The position numbers and the translations under genes are program-made. Under the pieces are notes generated by a model. It was not told the origin of the DNA and ran no database searches. It saw only the letters and a program-made list of their open reading frames with translations. From the NCBI RefSeq assembly GCF_030412265.1, contig NZ_JAUHLN010000001.1, positions 372,001 to 436,000 of the forward strand: a stretch of 64,000 bases of DNA, given 5' to 3'. This document shows, one piece after another, positions 24,899 to 33,339 of the stretch. The DNA comes from Fictibacillus terranigra (GTDB taxonomy: Bacteria > Bacillota > Bacilli > Bacillales > Fictibacillaceae). Numbering within the stretch: position 1 is the stretch's first letter; each line of letters starts with the position of its first letter.

Positions 24899-25960
24899 AT
24901 GGATATCATGAAAACGGGTTTGATTGGTTACGGACTTTCTGGAGCTACATTTCATGCCCCTTTTTTACAAGCGTTAGAGCAGTATGAGATTGTTAAAGTA
25001 ATGTCTTCAGACCCGGAAAAGGTTCAGAAAGACTTAGGGAATGTGGAAGTTGTGGATGAACTTGAAAGTATCATGGAAGATCCTGATATTGAATTAGTTG
25101 TCATCACCACACCGAATGTTCTGCATTATGAAATGGCAAAAAAAAGCCTTCAGCACAACAAGCATGTCATTGTGGAAAAGCCGATGGTCATCGATCCTGA
25201 CGAGGCAGAGGAGCTCATCGCGTTAGCCAGGGAAAATAACCGGATGCTGAGTGTCTATCAAAACAGAAGATGGGATAATGATTTTCTAACGATATGCAAG
25301 CTGCTTTCTGAGGACACGTTAGGTGAAATCGTAGAATATGAAGCCCATTTCGACCGTTACAGACCCGAAGTTCGTGATCGTTGGAGAGAGAAGCCTGGAA
25401 AAGGTGCGGGAATGCTGTATGATCTGGGCTCCCACTTAATTGATCAGGCGATTTTCTTATTCGGGGAGCCAGAATTCGTCACGGCTGATGTATTTGCTCA
25501 AAGAAAGAATTCCGCAACAGATGATTATTTCCACATTATCATGGGATACGAAAACCTGAGGGTCATTTTGCATTCAGGCTCCATTGTCGTCGATCAGGGG
25601 CCGCGTTATAAAGTACACGGAAGCAAGGGAAGCTTCATTAAATATGGAATAGACGGACAAGAAGACGCGCTAAAAGCAGGAAAAGTCCCTGGAAGCAACG
25701 AGTGGGGACGCGATAAAGAGGAATGGTTCGGAAAGTTGACATTAAGCCGCGAGGGGCAACAGGTGGAGGAGATTATAGAAACGGTGCCAGGCAATTATGC
25801 CGCTTATTATGAACAGGTGTATGAGCACATCAAGGAAGGAAAGGCTTGTCCCGTAAGCGGGGAAGATGGTTTAAAAACGATTCGCGTCATACATGCCGCC
25901 CTTCAAAGCAGCCGTGAAAAGAAAACCGTTTTTTTCAACAGGAAGGGATTATTGGGATGA
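24899..25960 (+). CDS. Gfo/Idh/MocA family oxidoreductase
   Basis: This NAD(P)-dependent dehydrogenase has 353 aa. The Rossmann start MKTGLIGYGLSGATFHAPFL, NKHVIVEKPMVIDPDEAEEL and GMLYDLGSHLIDQAIFLFG resemble the YvaA/YdgJ/IolW scyllo-inositol dehydrogenase branch, which reduces keto-inositol with NADPH. ATG 24899 and ATG 24908 are both possible. It is in an operon with a DeoR regulator and a UPF0303 gene that it overlaps by 4 bp. Substrate unproven. Confidence 0.9.
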   Translation: MDIMKTGLIGYGLSGATFHAPFLQALEQYEIVKVMSSDPEKVQKDLGNVEVVDELESIMEDPDIELVVITTPNVLHYEMAKKSLQHNKHVIVEKPMVIDPDEAEELIALARENNRMLSVYQNRRWDNDFLTICKLLSEDTLGEIVEYEAHFDRYRPEVRDRWREKPGKGAGMLYDLGSHLIDQAIFLFGEPEFVTADVFAQRKNSATDDYFHIIMGYENLRVILHSGSIVVDQGPRYKVHGSKGSFIKYGIDGQEDALKAGKVPGSNEWGRDKEEWFGKLTLSREGQQVEEIIETVPGNYAAYYEQVYEHIKEGKACPVSGEDGLKTIRVIHAALQSSREKKTVFFNRKGLLG

Positions 25961-26424
25961 AAGTCAGCGAAAAACTAACGGAAACGCTAAATCAGGAACA
26001 AGAATTGCAATTTGATGCATTTACAAATGGTACAGCCCTAAAATTAGGCCTGAAACTCATCGAGCTTGCCAAACAAGGAAATAAGTCAATAGCCGTCGAC
26101 ATTATGAAAAATGGGCAGCGATTATTTTATCATGCCATGGATGGCACAAGTCCGGACCAGGAGCATTGGATCCGAAGAAAATCGAATGTAGTCAACCGGC
26201 ATTTTCATAGCTCTTTTTATGTAAAGTTATACAATGAATCTAAAAAACGTTCTTATTTTGATGCGTATTCCGTTAATCCTGAAGAGTATGCAGTGCACGG
26301 AGGATCCTTTCCGCTCATCATCAAAAACACTGGAGTGATTGGCACCATCACAGTTTCCGGATTGTCCCAAGAAGAAGATCATCAGCTGATCGTTGATGGC
26401 CTGCGGAGCATGCTGCACCTTTAA
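25957..26424 (+). CDS. UPF0303/GlcG-like (heme-degrading domain) protein
   Basis: The 155-aa protein is of the UPF0303 family, sometimes annotated as heme-degrading because of its GlcG/HbpS-like fold. Visible family segments are SIAVDIMKNGQRLFYHAMDG and GTITVSGLSQEEDHQLIVDG. Its start overlaps the dehydrogenase stop (ATGA), so the two are coupled. In sugar operons these proteins have no proven role. Confidence 0.8.
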   Translation: MKVSEKLTETLNQEQELQFDAFTNGTALKLGLKLIELAKQGNKSIAVDIMKNGQRLFYHAMDGTSPDQEHWIRRKSNVVNRHFHSSFYVKLYNESKKRSYFDAYSVNPEEYAVHGGSFPLIIKNTGVIGTITVSGLSQEEDHQLIVDGLRSMLHL

Positions 26425-26528
26425 ATTCTTTATCTGCATATTTCAGAGCTCACAAGCTATCCTATAAAAGGATATGAGCGGACAAATGGAAACATATGAA
26501 AGTCACTGTCCATTGTACGCCGCGTTTT

Positions 26529-26559
26529 AAGCCTCTTCTGCTAGGAAGGTGGCTTTTTT
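26529..26559 (+). terminator. Possible terminator of the DeoR operon
   Basis: AAGCC...GGCTT arms with a partly paired interior are followed by TTTTTT. The stem is short. Confidence 0.45.
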
Positions 26560-26574
26560 CATTCAATAGCATAA

Positions 26575-26599
26575 GAAAAAGCCGCCCGGATGGCAGCTT
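26575..26599 (-). terminator. Terminator of the thioesterase gene
   Basis: On the minus strand, AAGCTGCC-atccg-GGCGGCTT with one mismatch is followed by TTTTTC, 30 bp past the stop of the gene at 26629. Confidence 0.55.
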
Positions 26600-26628
26600 A
26601 AGATACAAAAGTTGCTTAGTAACCCTTT

Positions 26629-27141
26629 TCACCATGGCAGACCGGTGCCAAAATCCTTTGCCAGGCTGCTCGTTTCCTTTCTTCTTCGCTTGCGGTTTTC
26701 TGCTCTCGCTGCTGCTGTAGTAAACAACTGTTTTTCCACATCCGTTTCCGGGACCACCTGGGGAACGGGTGTGGGCTTTCCGTTTTCGTCGATGGCCACC
26801 ATCGTTAAAAAGGAAAGGGCACATACATTTCGGTCGCCTGTTAATAAATCCTCAGCGATCACCTTGACGAATACTTCCATCGAGGTCCGTCCGGTATACG
26901 TTACAAATGCCTCAAGGCAAACCGCACTCGCTTCTGAAATGGGATGGAGGAAATCGACAGAATCAGTCGAAGCGGTTACTATGTTTCTTCGTGAATGACG
27001 CATGGAAGAGATGGAGGCTATATCATCTATATATGCCATCAGCTTCCCTCCAAAAAGGGTTCCATTATTATTGGTATCTGAAGGCAAAACTTTACTGGTT
27101 TTTACAACAAATGAATCCCTGCATTTCTTTTCAGTTGTCAT
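26629..27141 (-). CDS. Acyl-CoA hydrolase, YkhA/YciA-type hot-dog thioesterase
   Basis: The protein has 170 aa. The hot-dog signature reads TNNNGTLFGGKLMAYIDDIA, with VDFLHPISEASAV and AIDENGKPTPVPQVVPET, as in B. subtilis YkhA. The C-terminal tail is basic (ENRKRRRKET). I place the start at ATG 27141 behind GAAGGGTG; the longer frame to 27171 lacks a good site. It would hydrolyse medium- or long-chain acyl-CoA. It stands alone. Confidence 0.88.
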   Translation of the reverse strand: MTTEKKCRDSFVVKTSKVLPSDTNNNGTLFGGKLMAYIDDIASISSMRHSRRNIVTASTDSVDFLHPISEASAVCLEAFVTYTGRTSMEVFVKVIAEDLLTGDRNVCALSFLTMVAIDENGKPTPVPQVVPETDVEKQLFTTAAARAENRKRRRKETSSLAKDFGTGLPW

Positions 27142-27197
27142 ATTGACACACCCTTCTATTTTTCTTAACACCCTGGTCTTTCATGATTTTTCCCTGT

Positions 27198-27287
27198 TCA
27201 TGGGTTTTTTTCAGCGATCACACATAGCTGCTCATCATCCATATGTAAATCAAGTTCATTCGGTTTGTCATTGCTTTCGTCTGGCAA
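27198..27287 (-). CDS. Candidate 29-residue small protein
   Basis: TTG 27287 is 9 bp after a clear AAAGGAG and opens a 29-codon acidic frame (PDESNDKPNELDLHMDDEQL). It stops at 27198, shortly upstream of the thioesterase gene on the same strand. There is no known homologue in my memory. It may be a genuine small protein, an upstream leader, or the truncated start of a lost gene. Confidence 0.4.
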   Translation of the reverse strand: MPDESNDKPNELDLHMDDEQLCVIAEKNP

Positions 27288-27354
27288 ACGTATCAACTCC
27301 TTTCTTCGTCACAAGTATTAACATTAGTTGGCTGATTCAATCAAAATGAATAAT

Positions 27355-27406
27355 CGGTGCCAGGCACCGCAATTACACACATGTGTAATGCGGGTGCCTG
27401 GCACCG
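27355..27406. repeat. Nested palindromic repeat, GGTGCCAGGCACC type, copy 1
   Basis: CGGTGCCAGGCACCG, then ATTACACACATGTGTAAT, then GGTGCCTGGCACC. The two outer blocks are each near-palindromic and are inverse copies of one another, and the centre is palindromic too. It lies just before the CmtR promoter. Copy 3 at 32327 has the same plan. Confidence 0.8.
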
Positions 27407-27419
27407 GATAAACATCTTT

Positions 27420-27448
27420 TTGACACATATATTAGGTATTGGTAATAT
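27420..27448 (+). promoter_or_regulatory. Promoter of the metal-resistance operon
   Basis: TTGACA (27420) and TAATAT (27443) are 17 bp apart, a near-consensus sigma-A promoter. The ArsR-type operator starts 16 bp further on. Confidence 0.8.
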
Positions 27449-27463
27449 GATGTGTAACCATAC

Positions 27464-27479
27464 ATTAGTTTTTACTAAT
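27464..27479. promoter_or_regulatory. ArsR-type operator
   Basis: ATTAGTTTTTACTAAT is a 16-bp inverted repeat at the expected transcription start. It is of the type bound by ArsR/SmtB metal sensors, here the product of the next gene. Confidence 0.65.
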
Positions 27480-27496
27480 ATGAGTGGAGGTAATAG

Positions 27497-27817
27497 ATGG
27501 AAACCGTTAATCTAGACACAAAGGTGAAATTTCTTCGTGGTTTCGCTGATAAAACAAGGATTCAAATATTAGAGACATTGATGGATCAGGAAAAAACGGT
27601 CTCTCAGATCGTAGAAGATATCAACGGGAATCAATCCAACATATCCCAGCACCTGGCCTGTTTGAAAGGGTGCGGCATTATCTCTGGGAGACAGCAAGGA
27701 AGGTACTGCTATTACAGCATCCGTAACGAACAGATACGTGAACTGCTCACGATGTTTAACGTAGTTCTTGCCGACGTTCAAAATGATGTTGCCAGTTGTG
27801 ACAGTCATATAGATTAG
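27497..27817 (+). CDS. ArsR/SmtB metal sensor of CmtR type
   Basis: The repressor has 106 aa. The winged helix reads DINGNQSNISQHLACLKGCG. The cysteines Cys55 and Cys59 in CLKGC and Cys101 near the C-terminus match the spacing of the three Cd/Pb ligands of Mycobacterium CmtR (57, 61, 102), unlike CadC or CzrA. It should dissociate from DNA when it binds Cd or Pb. The start at 27497 follows GGAGG. It is 12 bp ahead of the P-type ATPase gene that it controls. Confidence 0.85.
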   Translation: METVNLDTKVKFLRGFADKTRIQILETLMDQEKTVSQIVEDINGNQSNISQHLACLKGCGIISGRQQGRYCYYSIRNEQIRELLTMFNVVLADVQNDVASCDSHID

Positions 27818-27829
27818 GAGTGATCCAGC

Positions 27830-29986
27830 ATGTCAGAACAATGCTGCAGTACAGGTGAAAGCCAGGTGAAGAAGCAAGGTTATATGGCAGAGCCGATTTC
27901 TCTTAAGACCTACACGGTTGAAGGCATGGACTGCGGAAATTGTGCTAAAAGTATCGAAAATCATTTAAACCTGCATTCTTCTGTTCAACAAGTACATGTC
28001 AATTTTTCAACGGGAAAAATGAAAATTGAACATACCAACCTTCCGGAAGAAATTGTTTCAGAAGTTTCCAAGATTGGGTTTAAAGCGACTTTGGATACAG
28101 GCCGTACATCCAGTCAGCCTGTACAAAAGAAAAATGATAACGGTTTGCTGCTTCTTTCGGGACTATTCATTGCATTTGGTTTTGCCGGTTCCTATACCGG
28201 TGTATCCGCACTGATGTCCTCGATCCTCTATGCTGCGGCCATGATTCTGAGCGGCTATAAACCAGTGAAAAGTGCATATTATTCGATTAGGAGCCGTTCC
28301 TTAGATATGAATGTACTCATGTCAGCGGCAGCGATTGGAGCAGCTTTCATCGGGGAGTGGCTGGAAGGGGCAACCGTCGTTTGGTTATTCTCTCTGGGCA
28401 ACGTTTTACAGAATAAATCCATCGAGCAAACGAGAAAATCGATCAGGAACCTCATGGATTTAGCTCCTCCTAAAGCGTGGGTGCAAGAAGGGTCGGAGGT
28501 GGTAAAAAAGCCCGTCGAGGAAATTTCCATTGGCGAGGTCATCATAGTTAAGCCAGGTGATAAGATCCCCTTGGATGGAGACGTAATGCAGGGAGAATCC
28601 ACCGTTAACCAGGCTCCAATTACGGGTGAGTCCATCCCTGTCGATAAACGGCCTGGGGACAGCGTATATGCAGGCACCATTAACGAACACGGGACGCTTG
28701 AAGTACAGGTGACCAAGCTCGTCGAAGATACGACGATTTCAAAAATCATTCACTTGGTTGAAGAAGCCCAGGAGAAGAAAGCACCCGCTGAAGCCTTTAT
28801 TGATAAATTTGCAGGGATTTATACCCCGATCGTTTTTGGACTGGCGTTGCTTCTTATGGTCCTCCCGCCGTTATTGGCGTTTGGAACGTGGGGTGAATGG
28901 TTTTATAAAGGGCTTGAATTATTGGTGATCGCCTGTCCGTGTGCGCTGGTGATTTCTACTCCAGTGGCCATTGTGTCAGCGATCGGAAATGCTGCAAAGA
29001 ACGGAATCCTGATTAAAGGTGGAACGTTCTTGGAAAAAGCGGGTGCCGTTACAGCGATTGCGTTTGATAAAACAGGAACCCTGACCGAGGGGAAACCAAA
29101 AGTATCGAAGGTTGAAGTGCTGGCCGGTACCGAAGAGGAACTGTTATCCATCGCCTTCACATTAGAGAATTATTCCACTCACCCCATAGCTAAAGCCATA
29201 GTGGACTATGCGAGGATACAAGGGATTCCTCCAAGAGACGGCGAGCTGTACAGGGCGATTGTTGGGAAGGGCGTTCAAGCCGCCATTGACGGGGTGAACT
29301 ATTACGCAGGCAACCTGGCGCTGTTTAGAGAAATGGCCGTGCCGCTGGATCCAATCACGCAAAATGTAGTGGAGCTGCAGAACCAAGGGAAAACCATTGT
29401 GATCATCGGTACGGAACAAAAGGTCCTCGGTTTGATCGCGGTGTCAGATATGCTGCGAGGATCCACCATCTCTGCGTTACAATCCTTAAAAGAAAAAGGA
29501 ATACGCGAGACCGTCATGCTAACGGGAGATAATGAAGGCACCGCTAAGAAGATCGCGTCTGAAGCGAACGTGAGCCGTTGCTTTTCTCAATTATTGCCGG
29601 AAGATAAAGTGACCGCGATCAAGAAGCTGCAAAGCGAAGGCTACAAGGTGGCCATGGTCGGTGATGGCATTAATGATGCCCCTGCCCTGGCCGCTGCCGA
29701 TCTGGGGATCGCGATGGGCGGAGCGGGGACGGATACTGCCATGGAGACCGCAGATATTGTGTTAATGGCCGATAATCTTGAAAAGCTGCCGCATATGATG
29801 AGATTAAGTAAAAATGCGTTATCCATCATTAAGCAAAACATATGGTTCTCCATTATCATAAAAGCCATTGCCCTAGGACTGATCTTCCCCGGCTTGCTCA
29901 CGCTGTGGATGGCCGTATTAAGCGATACAGGCGCCGCATTGATCGTTATTTTAAACGCTTTGAGGCTGTTGAAGGATGGGGATTGA
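27830..29986 (+). CDS. cadA: Cd/Zn/Pb-exporting P1B-type ATPase
   Basis: This metal efflux pump has 718 aa. The N-terminal extension has CC (5-6), then a heavy-metal-associated domain with GMDCGNC (Cys35, Cys38). Transmembrane metal site CPC is at 369-371, the phosphorylation motif DKTGTLTEG at Asp413, and the hinge is MVGDGINDAPALAAADLGIA. The CPC motif and the coupled CmtR-like sensor point to Cd, Zn or Pb rather than copper. The start at 27830 follows AGGAGTG. Confidence 0.93.
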   Translation: MSEQCCSTGESQVKKQGYMAEPISLKTYTVEGMDCGNCAKSIENHLNLHSSVQQVHVNFSTGKMKIEHTNLPEEIVSEVSKIGFKATLDTGRTSSQPVQKKNDNGLLLLSGLFIAFGFAGSYTGVSALMSSILYAAAMILSGYKPVKSAYYSIRSRSLDMNVLMSAAAIGAAFIGEWLEGATVVWLFSLGNVLQNKSIEQTRKSIRNLMDLAPPKAWVQEGSEVVKKPVEEISIGEVIIVKPGDKIPLDGDVMQGESTVNQAPITGESIPVDKRPGDSVYAGTINEHGTLEVQVTKLVEDTTISKIIHLVEEAQEKKAPAEAFIDKFAGIYTPIVFGLALLLMVLPPLLAFGTWGEWFYKGLELLVIACPCALVISTPVAIVSAIGNAAKNGILIKGGTFLEKAGAVTAIAFDKTGTLTEGKPKVSKVEVLAGTEEELLSIAFTLENYSTHPIAKAIVDYARIQGIPPRDGELYRAIVGKGVQAAIDGVNYYAGNLALFREMAVPLDPITQNVVELQNQGKTIVIIGTEQKVLGLIAVSDMLRGSTISALQSLKEKGIRETVMLTGDNEGTAKKIASEANVSRCFSQLLPEDKVTAIKKLQSEGYKVAMVGDGINDAPALAAADLGIAMGGAGTDTAMETADIVLMADNLEKLPHMMRLSKNALSIIKQNIWFSIIIKAIALGLIFPGLLTLWMAVLSDTGAALIVILNALRLLKDGD

Positions 29987-29996
29987 ATCTAAAACC

Positions 29997-30009
29997 GGTG
30001 CCAGGCACC
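29997..30009. repeat. GGTGCCAGGCACC half-element, copy 2
   Basis: A single GGTGCCAGGCACC block lies just after cadA. The centre and the second block seen in copies 1 and 3 are missing. Confidence 0.7.
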
Positions 30010-30108
30010 TCGGATCATTGGCCATAACAAAAGTAAATGGCATGCTGGTAAGGGAAGTGATTAATAGCAGCTGGGGGCCGAGTGAGTGCGGAATAATGGA
30101 GACAAGTG

Positions 30109-30213
30109 CTCGCTTCTGAAATCGTGGAAACCTATCAAAAAATGGTCAATGGCGTCGCTTTGGAAGTTTCTAAAAAAACGGATACCAATTTGAGCAATAG
30201 TTTTATAAGCTGA
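30109..30213 (+). pseudogene. Possible subtilase propeptide remnant
   Basis: A 34-codon frame without a start encodes IVETYQKMVNGVALEVSKKT and then stops. The NGVALEVS pattern is typical of the I9 inhibitor propeptide of subtilisin-like (S8) proteases. No catalytic domain is nearby, so it would be a fragment left by deletion. Confidence 0.4.
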
Positions 30214-30214
30214 A

Positions 30215-30240
30215 GAGGGCTGCCGAAAAAGGCAGCCCTC
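30215..30240 (-). terminator. Hairpin at the end of the AraC gene
   Basis: GAGGGCTGCC-gaaaaa-GGCAGCCCTC is a perfect 10-bp stem. It borders the AraC-type gene's stop and could end transcripts from both sides, though the U-run is poor. Confidence 0.6.
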
Positions 30241-31112
30241 TATTTATGGTAAAACAACTTCTCCATATGCTTCTGCTTAAAACGCTTAGGCGACTCTCCC
30301 GTAAACTTCTTAAACAGCATCGTGAAGTAGTTCGGGTTGTCATATCCGACCAGCTGGGCGACTTCTCTTATCTTCAGGTTCGTTGAAACAAGCAGCCGTT
30401 TCGCTTCGCCCATCCTTCTTGTGATGAGGTAGTGGATCGGCGAGAGGTTCTTTTCCTCTTTAAACACATGTGAAAGGTAGTAGGGACTGATAAAGAAGGC
30501 TTCTGCCAAGTCTTCTAAAGAAAGGCTCCTTGTATAGTGTTTATCGATATATTCTTTTATTCGGTGAGAGAGGGAGTCGTTCTTTTCGGTTGATGTGTCT
30601 TGATGATGCAGATGGATGATGCGGTGAATGACGGTTATGAGTGCCGTGAGCAGGTGCTGGCAGATCATCTCGTACCCTTCTGCTTGAAGGGCCGCTTCAT
30701 CAAAAATCTCGGACACGTATGTTTCAATTTTAGAAGAATATTTATTACGGCGAATGACCGGATTGATGCCGGATGGTATGACATGCAGATCCTTTAAGCC
30801 TTCGATGGACAGGTTGGTGATGCCGCAAAAATACGTTTTTAGCGGATGATCAGGGTTAGACCATTCTTCGTGGAGGACGTCTTTATTGTAGACCAGAATG
30901 TCTCCTTTTGATGCTTCGTACGTTACTCCATCAATAATGAACGTCCCTTTTCCATCACAGATATAGACAATTTCACTGAGGTTATCATGCTTATGGCTTG
31001 AAAATTTCCAATGCGGATTATTGCTGATCTGCCCTGCATATAAAAGATGCGGGGCTTTTTGGATGTTTAAGGTTTCTGGGCCATCGGCACTTTGGTTCAT
31101 GGAAAACTTCAT
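30240..31112 (-). CDS. AraC-family transcriptional regulator
   Basis: The protein has 290 aa. An N-terminal cupin-like sensor domain (EIVYICDGKGTFIIDG, KGDILVYNKDVLHEEW) precedes a double HTH C-terminal domain (SLEDLAEAFFISPYYLSHVF, and KIREVAQLVGYDNPNYFTML). It is divergent from the PhyH-type gene at 31396 across 280 bp, in which I see no named site. It is probably that gene's activator. Confidence 0.9.
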   Translation of the reverse strand: MKFSMNQSADGPETLNIQKAPHLLYAGQISNNPHWKFSSHKHDNLSEIVYICDGKGTFIIDGVTYEASKGDILVYNKDVLHEEWSNPDHPLKTYFCGITNLSIEGLKDLHVIPSGINPVIRRNKYSSKIETYVSEIFDEAALQAEGYEMICQHLLTALITVIHRIIHLHHQDTSTEKNDSLSHRIKEYIDKHYTRSLSLEDLAEAFFISPYYLSHVFKEEKNLSPIHYLITRRMGEAKRLLVSTNLKIREVAQLVGYDNPNYFTMLFKKFTGESPKRFKQKHMEKLFYHK

Positions 31113-31395
31113 TTGAAGACCCCCCGGTGGATTGATGCTCCTTTAAGTGTATAAGATTTACCGTCTGATCACCATAGTGGACAGCAAGATATGATAGTTT
31201 TTACTAAAAATGAGCAAGAAACTGATGGTGCATGAATGAAAACGCCATCAGACGGGTTATTCACGGCCGTTTTACGGAGCGAAACCACAAGATATCTTAG
31301 TTTTATGAGAAGGACAGCAACATCGTTTATTGTATTGATTTGCTGTGAGCCCTAACATGGAACCAATCAAAGGTACTATAAAAGGAGGAAGTTAT

Positions 31396-32313
31396 ATGAA
31401 CCAGAAGCTGAATAATATTCTTGAGATTGCTGTTCCGCTGAATGAGAGGAAAAATAATGAGCCGCTGCGTGTCTTGAGTGAGGAGGATTGGAAGTTCTGG
31501 AAGGAGAACGGCTATGTGATCATACGTGATGCAGTTCCGAAAGACCATATCGATCGGCTGGCGAGGCTGATTTGGGATTTTGAAGAGAAGGATGCGGATG
31601 ATTCCTCCACATGGTATACGGCGGCACGGCGCGAAATCGAGATGGAGGAATTGAAGAATACCGGCATGGTAGAGCTGTACAACCATCAATACTTATGGGA
31701 CAACCGCATGTATCCAAAGGTGTACGATGCTTTCGTTGATATTTGGGGAACGGAAAAATTGTGGGCGAGCATTGACCGCTGCAACCTCAATCTCCCGATG
31801 AAGCCAGGGCACGAGTATAACAGCTTTATTCACTGGGACGTCGACACTTCGCTCGATCCGATTCCGGTAAACGTTCAGGGCGTTCTCTCACTCGTTGATA
31901 CGGATGTGGATATGGGAGGATTCCAATGTATTCCTGAACTTTATCGTGACTTTGATGAATGGGTAAAAGATCAGCCGGCCGACCGCGATCCGCACAAGCC
32001 GGATACGGCGGGCTACACACCGACAAAAGTCGTGACCAAAGCGGGGGATTTACTTATCTTCAACAGCATGCAGCCGCATGGAATCCGTCCCAACTATTCA
32101 GATAAGCCGCGCCTCGCCCAATATATCTCCATGTTCCCGGCGCAAGAGGAGAATGAGCCGCTCATTGCTACGCGAGTAGAGTCATGGAAAGAGAGAATTC
32201 CACCGAGCGGCAAAGCCTTTCCTGGCGATCCCCGCAACCTGGAGCATGAGAAGTATGAGACCGCTCAGCTGACAGAACTAGGGGAGAAGCTGTTGGGGTT
32301 GAAGAAGTGGTAG
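31396..32313 (+). CDS. Phytanoyl-CoA dioxygenase (PhyH) family protein
   Basis: This Fe(II)/2-oxoglutarate-dependent oxygenase has 305 aa. The facial-triad ligands are His146 and Asp148 in FIHWDVDTS and His228 in SMQPHGIRPN, and the 2-oxoglutarate arginine is likely in that last motif. I chose ATG 31396, behind AAAAGGAGGAAG, over 31345. It is single and divergent from an AraC regulator. PhyH enzymes hydroxylate varied small molecules; the substrate is unknown. Gfo/Idh/MocA genes appear in the region, so a modified sugar or inositol-like compound is one guess. Confidence 0.85.
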   Translation: MNQKLNNILEIAVPLNERKNNEPLRVLSEEDWKFWKENGYVIIRDAVPKDHIDRLARLIWDFEEKDADDSSTWYTAARREIEMEELKNTGMVELYNHQYLWDNRMYPKVYDAFVDIWGTEKLWASIDRCNLNLPMKPGHEYNSFIHWDVDTSLDPIPVNVQGVLSLVDTDVDMGGFQCIPELYRDFDEWVKDQPADRDPHKPDTAGYTPTKVVTKAGDLLIFNSMQPHGIRPNYSDKPRLAQYISMFPAQEENEPLIATRVESWKERIPPSGKAFPGDPRNLEHEKYETAQLTELGEKLLGLKKW

Positions 32314-32326
32314 CTTGGTCTTTTGG

Positions 32327-32376
32327 GGTGCCAGGCACCGGTTTTACACACTTGTGTAATCGCGGTGCCTGGCACC
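32327..32376. repeat. Nested palindromic repeat, GGTGCCAGGCACC type, copy 3
   Basis: GGTGCCAGGCACC, then TTTTACACACTTGTGTAAT, then GGTGCCTGGCACC. It has the same order and nearly the same centre as copy 1 at 27355. It lies 14 bp after the PhyH gene and may have been recruited as its terminator. Confidence 0.8.
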
Positions 32377-32441
32377 CGCCAATATGTTCCTTTTTAATCC
32401 CGTTTAGCCTATAATGGTTAAAAATAGAAGGGGGCTATATT

Positions 32442-33014
32442 ATGGGAGAGCTGCAGACCGAGAGATTATTGTTGAGGGCGTGGAAGGAGTCAGACGTCAA
32501 AGACTTGTTCGAATACGCGAAAAGTGAGTTGGTGGGCCCGAATGCCGGCTGGAAACCTCATAAAGATGAGGAAGAAAGCAAAGAGATCATCCAAATGTTC
32601 ATGGAAAGCAATGACGTGGTGTATGCCATTGAACTGCTCTCTGAAAACAAGGTCATCGGCAGTATCGGTCTGCATGATCGAAAGCCCGATGTAAGCCTTT
32701 CCCATTACAAGCAAAAGGAGATCGGATATGTGCTCAATCCAGCTTATTGGGGAAAAGGATATGTCCCTGAAGCCGTACACCGGGTGATTCAGCATGGTTT
32801 TGAAGATCTCGATCTAGATATTGTATGGTGCGGACATTTTGATTTTAATCATAATTCCAAGCGGGTCAATGAGAAATGCGGATTCAACTACCGTTTTAGT
32901 GAAAAAAAGAAATTGGACCGGTTGGATGGGCGTGAAGTCACCAGCTTGTATTATAATATTTTGAAGTCTGAGTATGAGGATCGCTTAAATATAAAGGCAT
33001 CAAACACCGTTTAA
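32442..33014 (+). CDS. GNAT family N-acetyltransferase (RimJ/RimL type)
   Basis: This acetyltransferase_3-type protein has 190 aa. The start TERLLLRAWKESDVKDLFEY and the acetyl-CoA region EIGYVLNPAYWGKGYVPEAV are characteristic, and NHNSKRVNEKCGF follows. It would acetylate a protein N-terminus or small molecule in the cytosol. The start at 32442 follows GGGGGC. It is a single gene with its own terminator. Confidence 0.9.
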   Translation: MGELQTERLLLRAWKESDVKDLFEYAKSELVGPNAGWKPHKDEEESKEIIQMFMESNDVVYAIELLSENKVIGSIGLHDRKPDVSLSHYKQKEIGYVLNPAYWGKGYVPEAVHRVIQHGFEDLDLDIVWCGHFDFNHNSKRVNEKCGFNYRFSEKKKLDRLDGREVTSLYYNILKSEYEDRLNIKASNTV

Positions 33015-33026
33015 AGAGTGTGATAG

Positions 33027-33053
33027 AAAAACACCGTGACAACGGTGTTTTTT
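33027..33053 (+). terminator. Terminator of the GNAT gene
   Basis: AAAAACACCGT-gaca-ACGGTGTTTTTT is a compact stem with a U-run. Confidence 0.85.
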
Positions 33054-33097
33054 ATTTGGCGAAAGTGCTGGGAGTGATGTACTGCCAATTGATTTTA

Positions 33098-33240
33098 TGA
33101 AAATGATGTCTTCTGTGAGTAATGGCAGAGAAACCGTGAGTAAAGTCAAAGTTTCCGTGAGTATATCGTGTCGAACCGCGAGTAAATAGAGCATTTCTGC
33201 AAGAAAGGCATGTCGAATCGCAAGTAATCGACACAGTCAA
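33098..33240 (+). repeat. 21-nt periodic GTGAGTAA array, copy 3
   Basis: Units begin at 33115, 33136, 33157, 33178, 33199 and 33220, all exactly 21 nt apart. The leading flank is AAAATGATGTCTTCT. The first three units are almost identical to those of copy 4, 1.2 kb away on the other side of the NERD gene. Confidence 0.88.
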
Positions 33241-33339
33241 ATGCATCACCCTTTTCCGGCAATTAATTTTGCATCATATGAAGGAAAAACCAGCATACAG
33301 TTCGAATGTTTACCTAGTAAACAAGGGAGTTGATCGATA

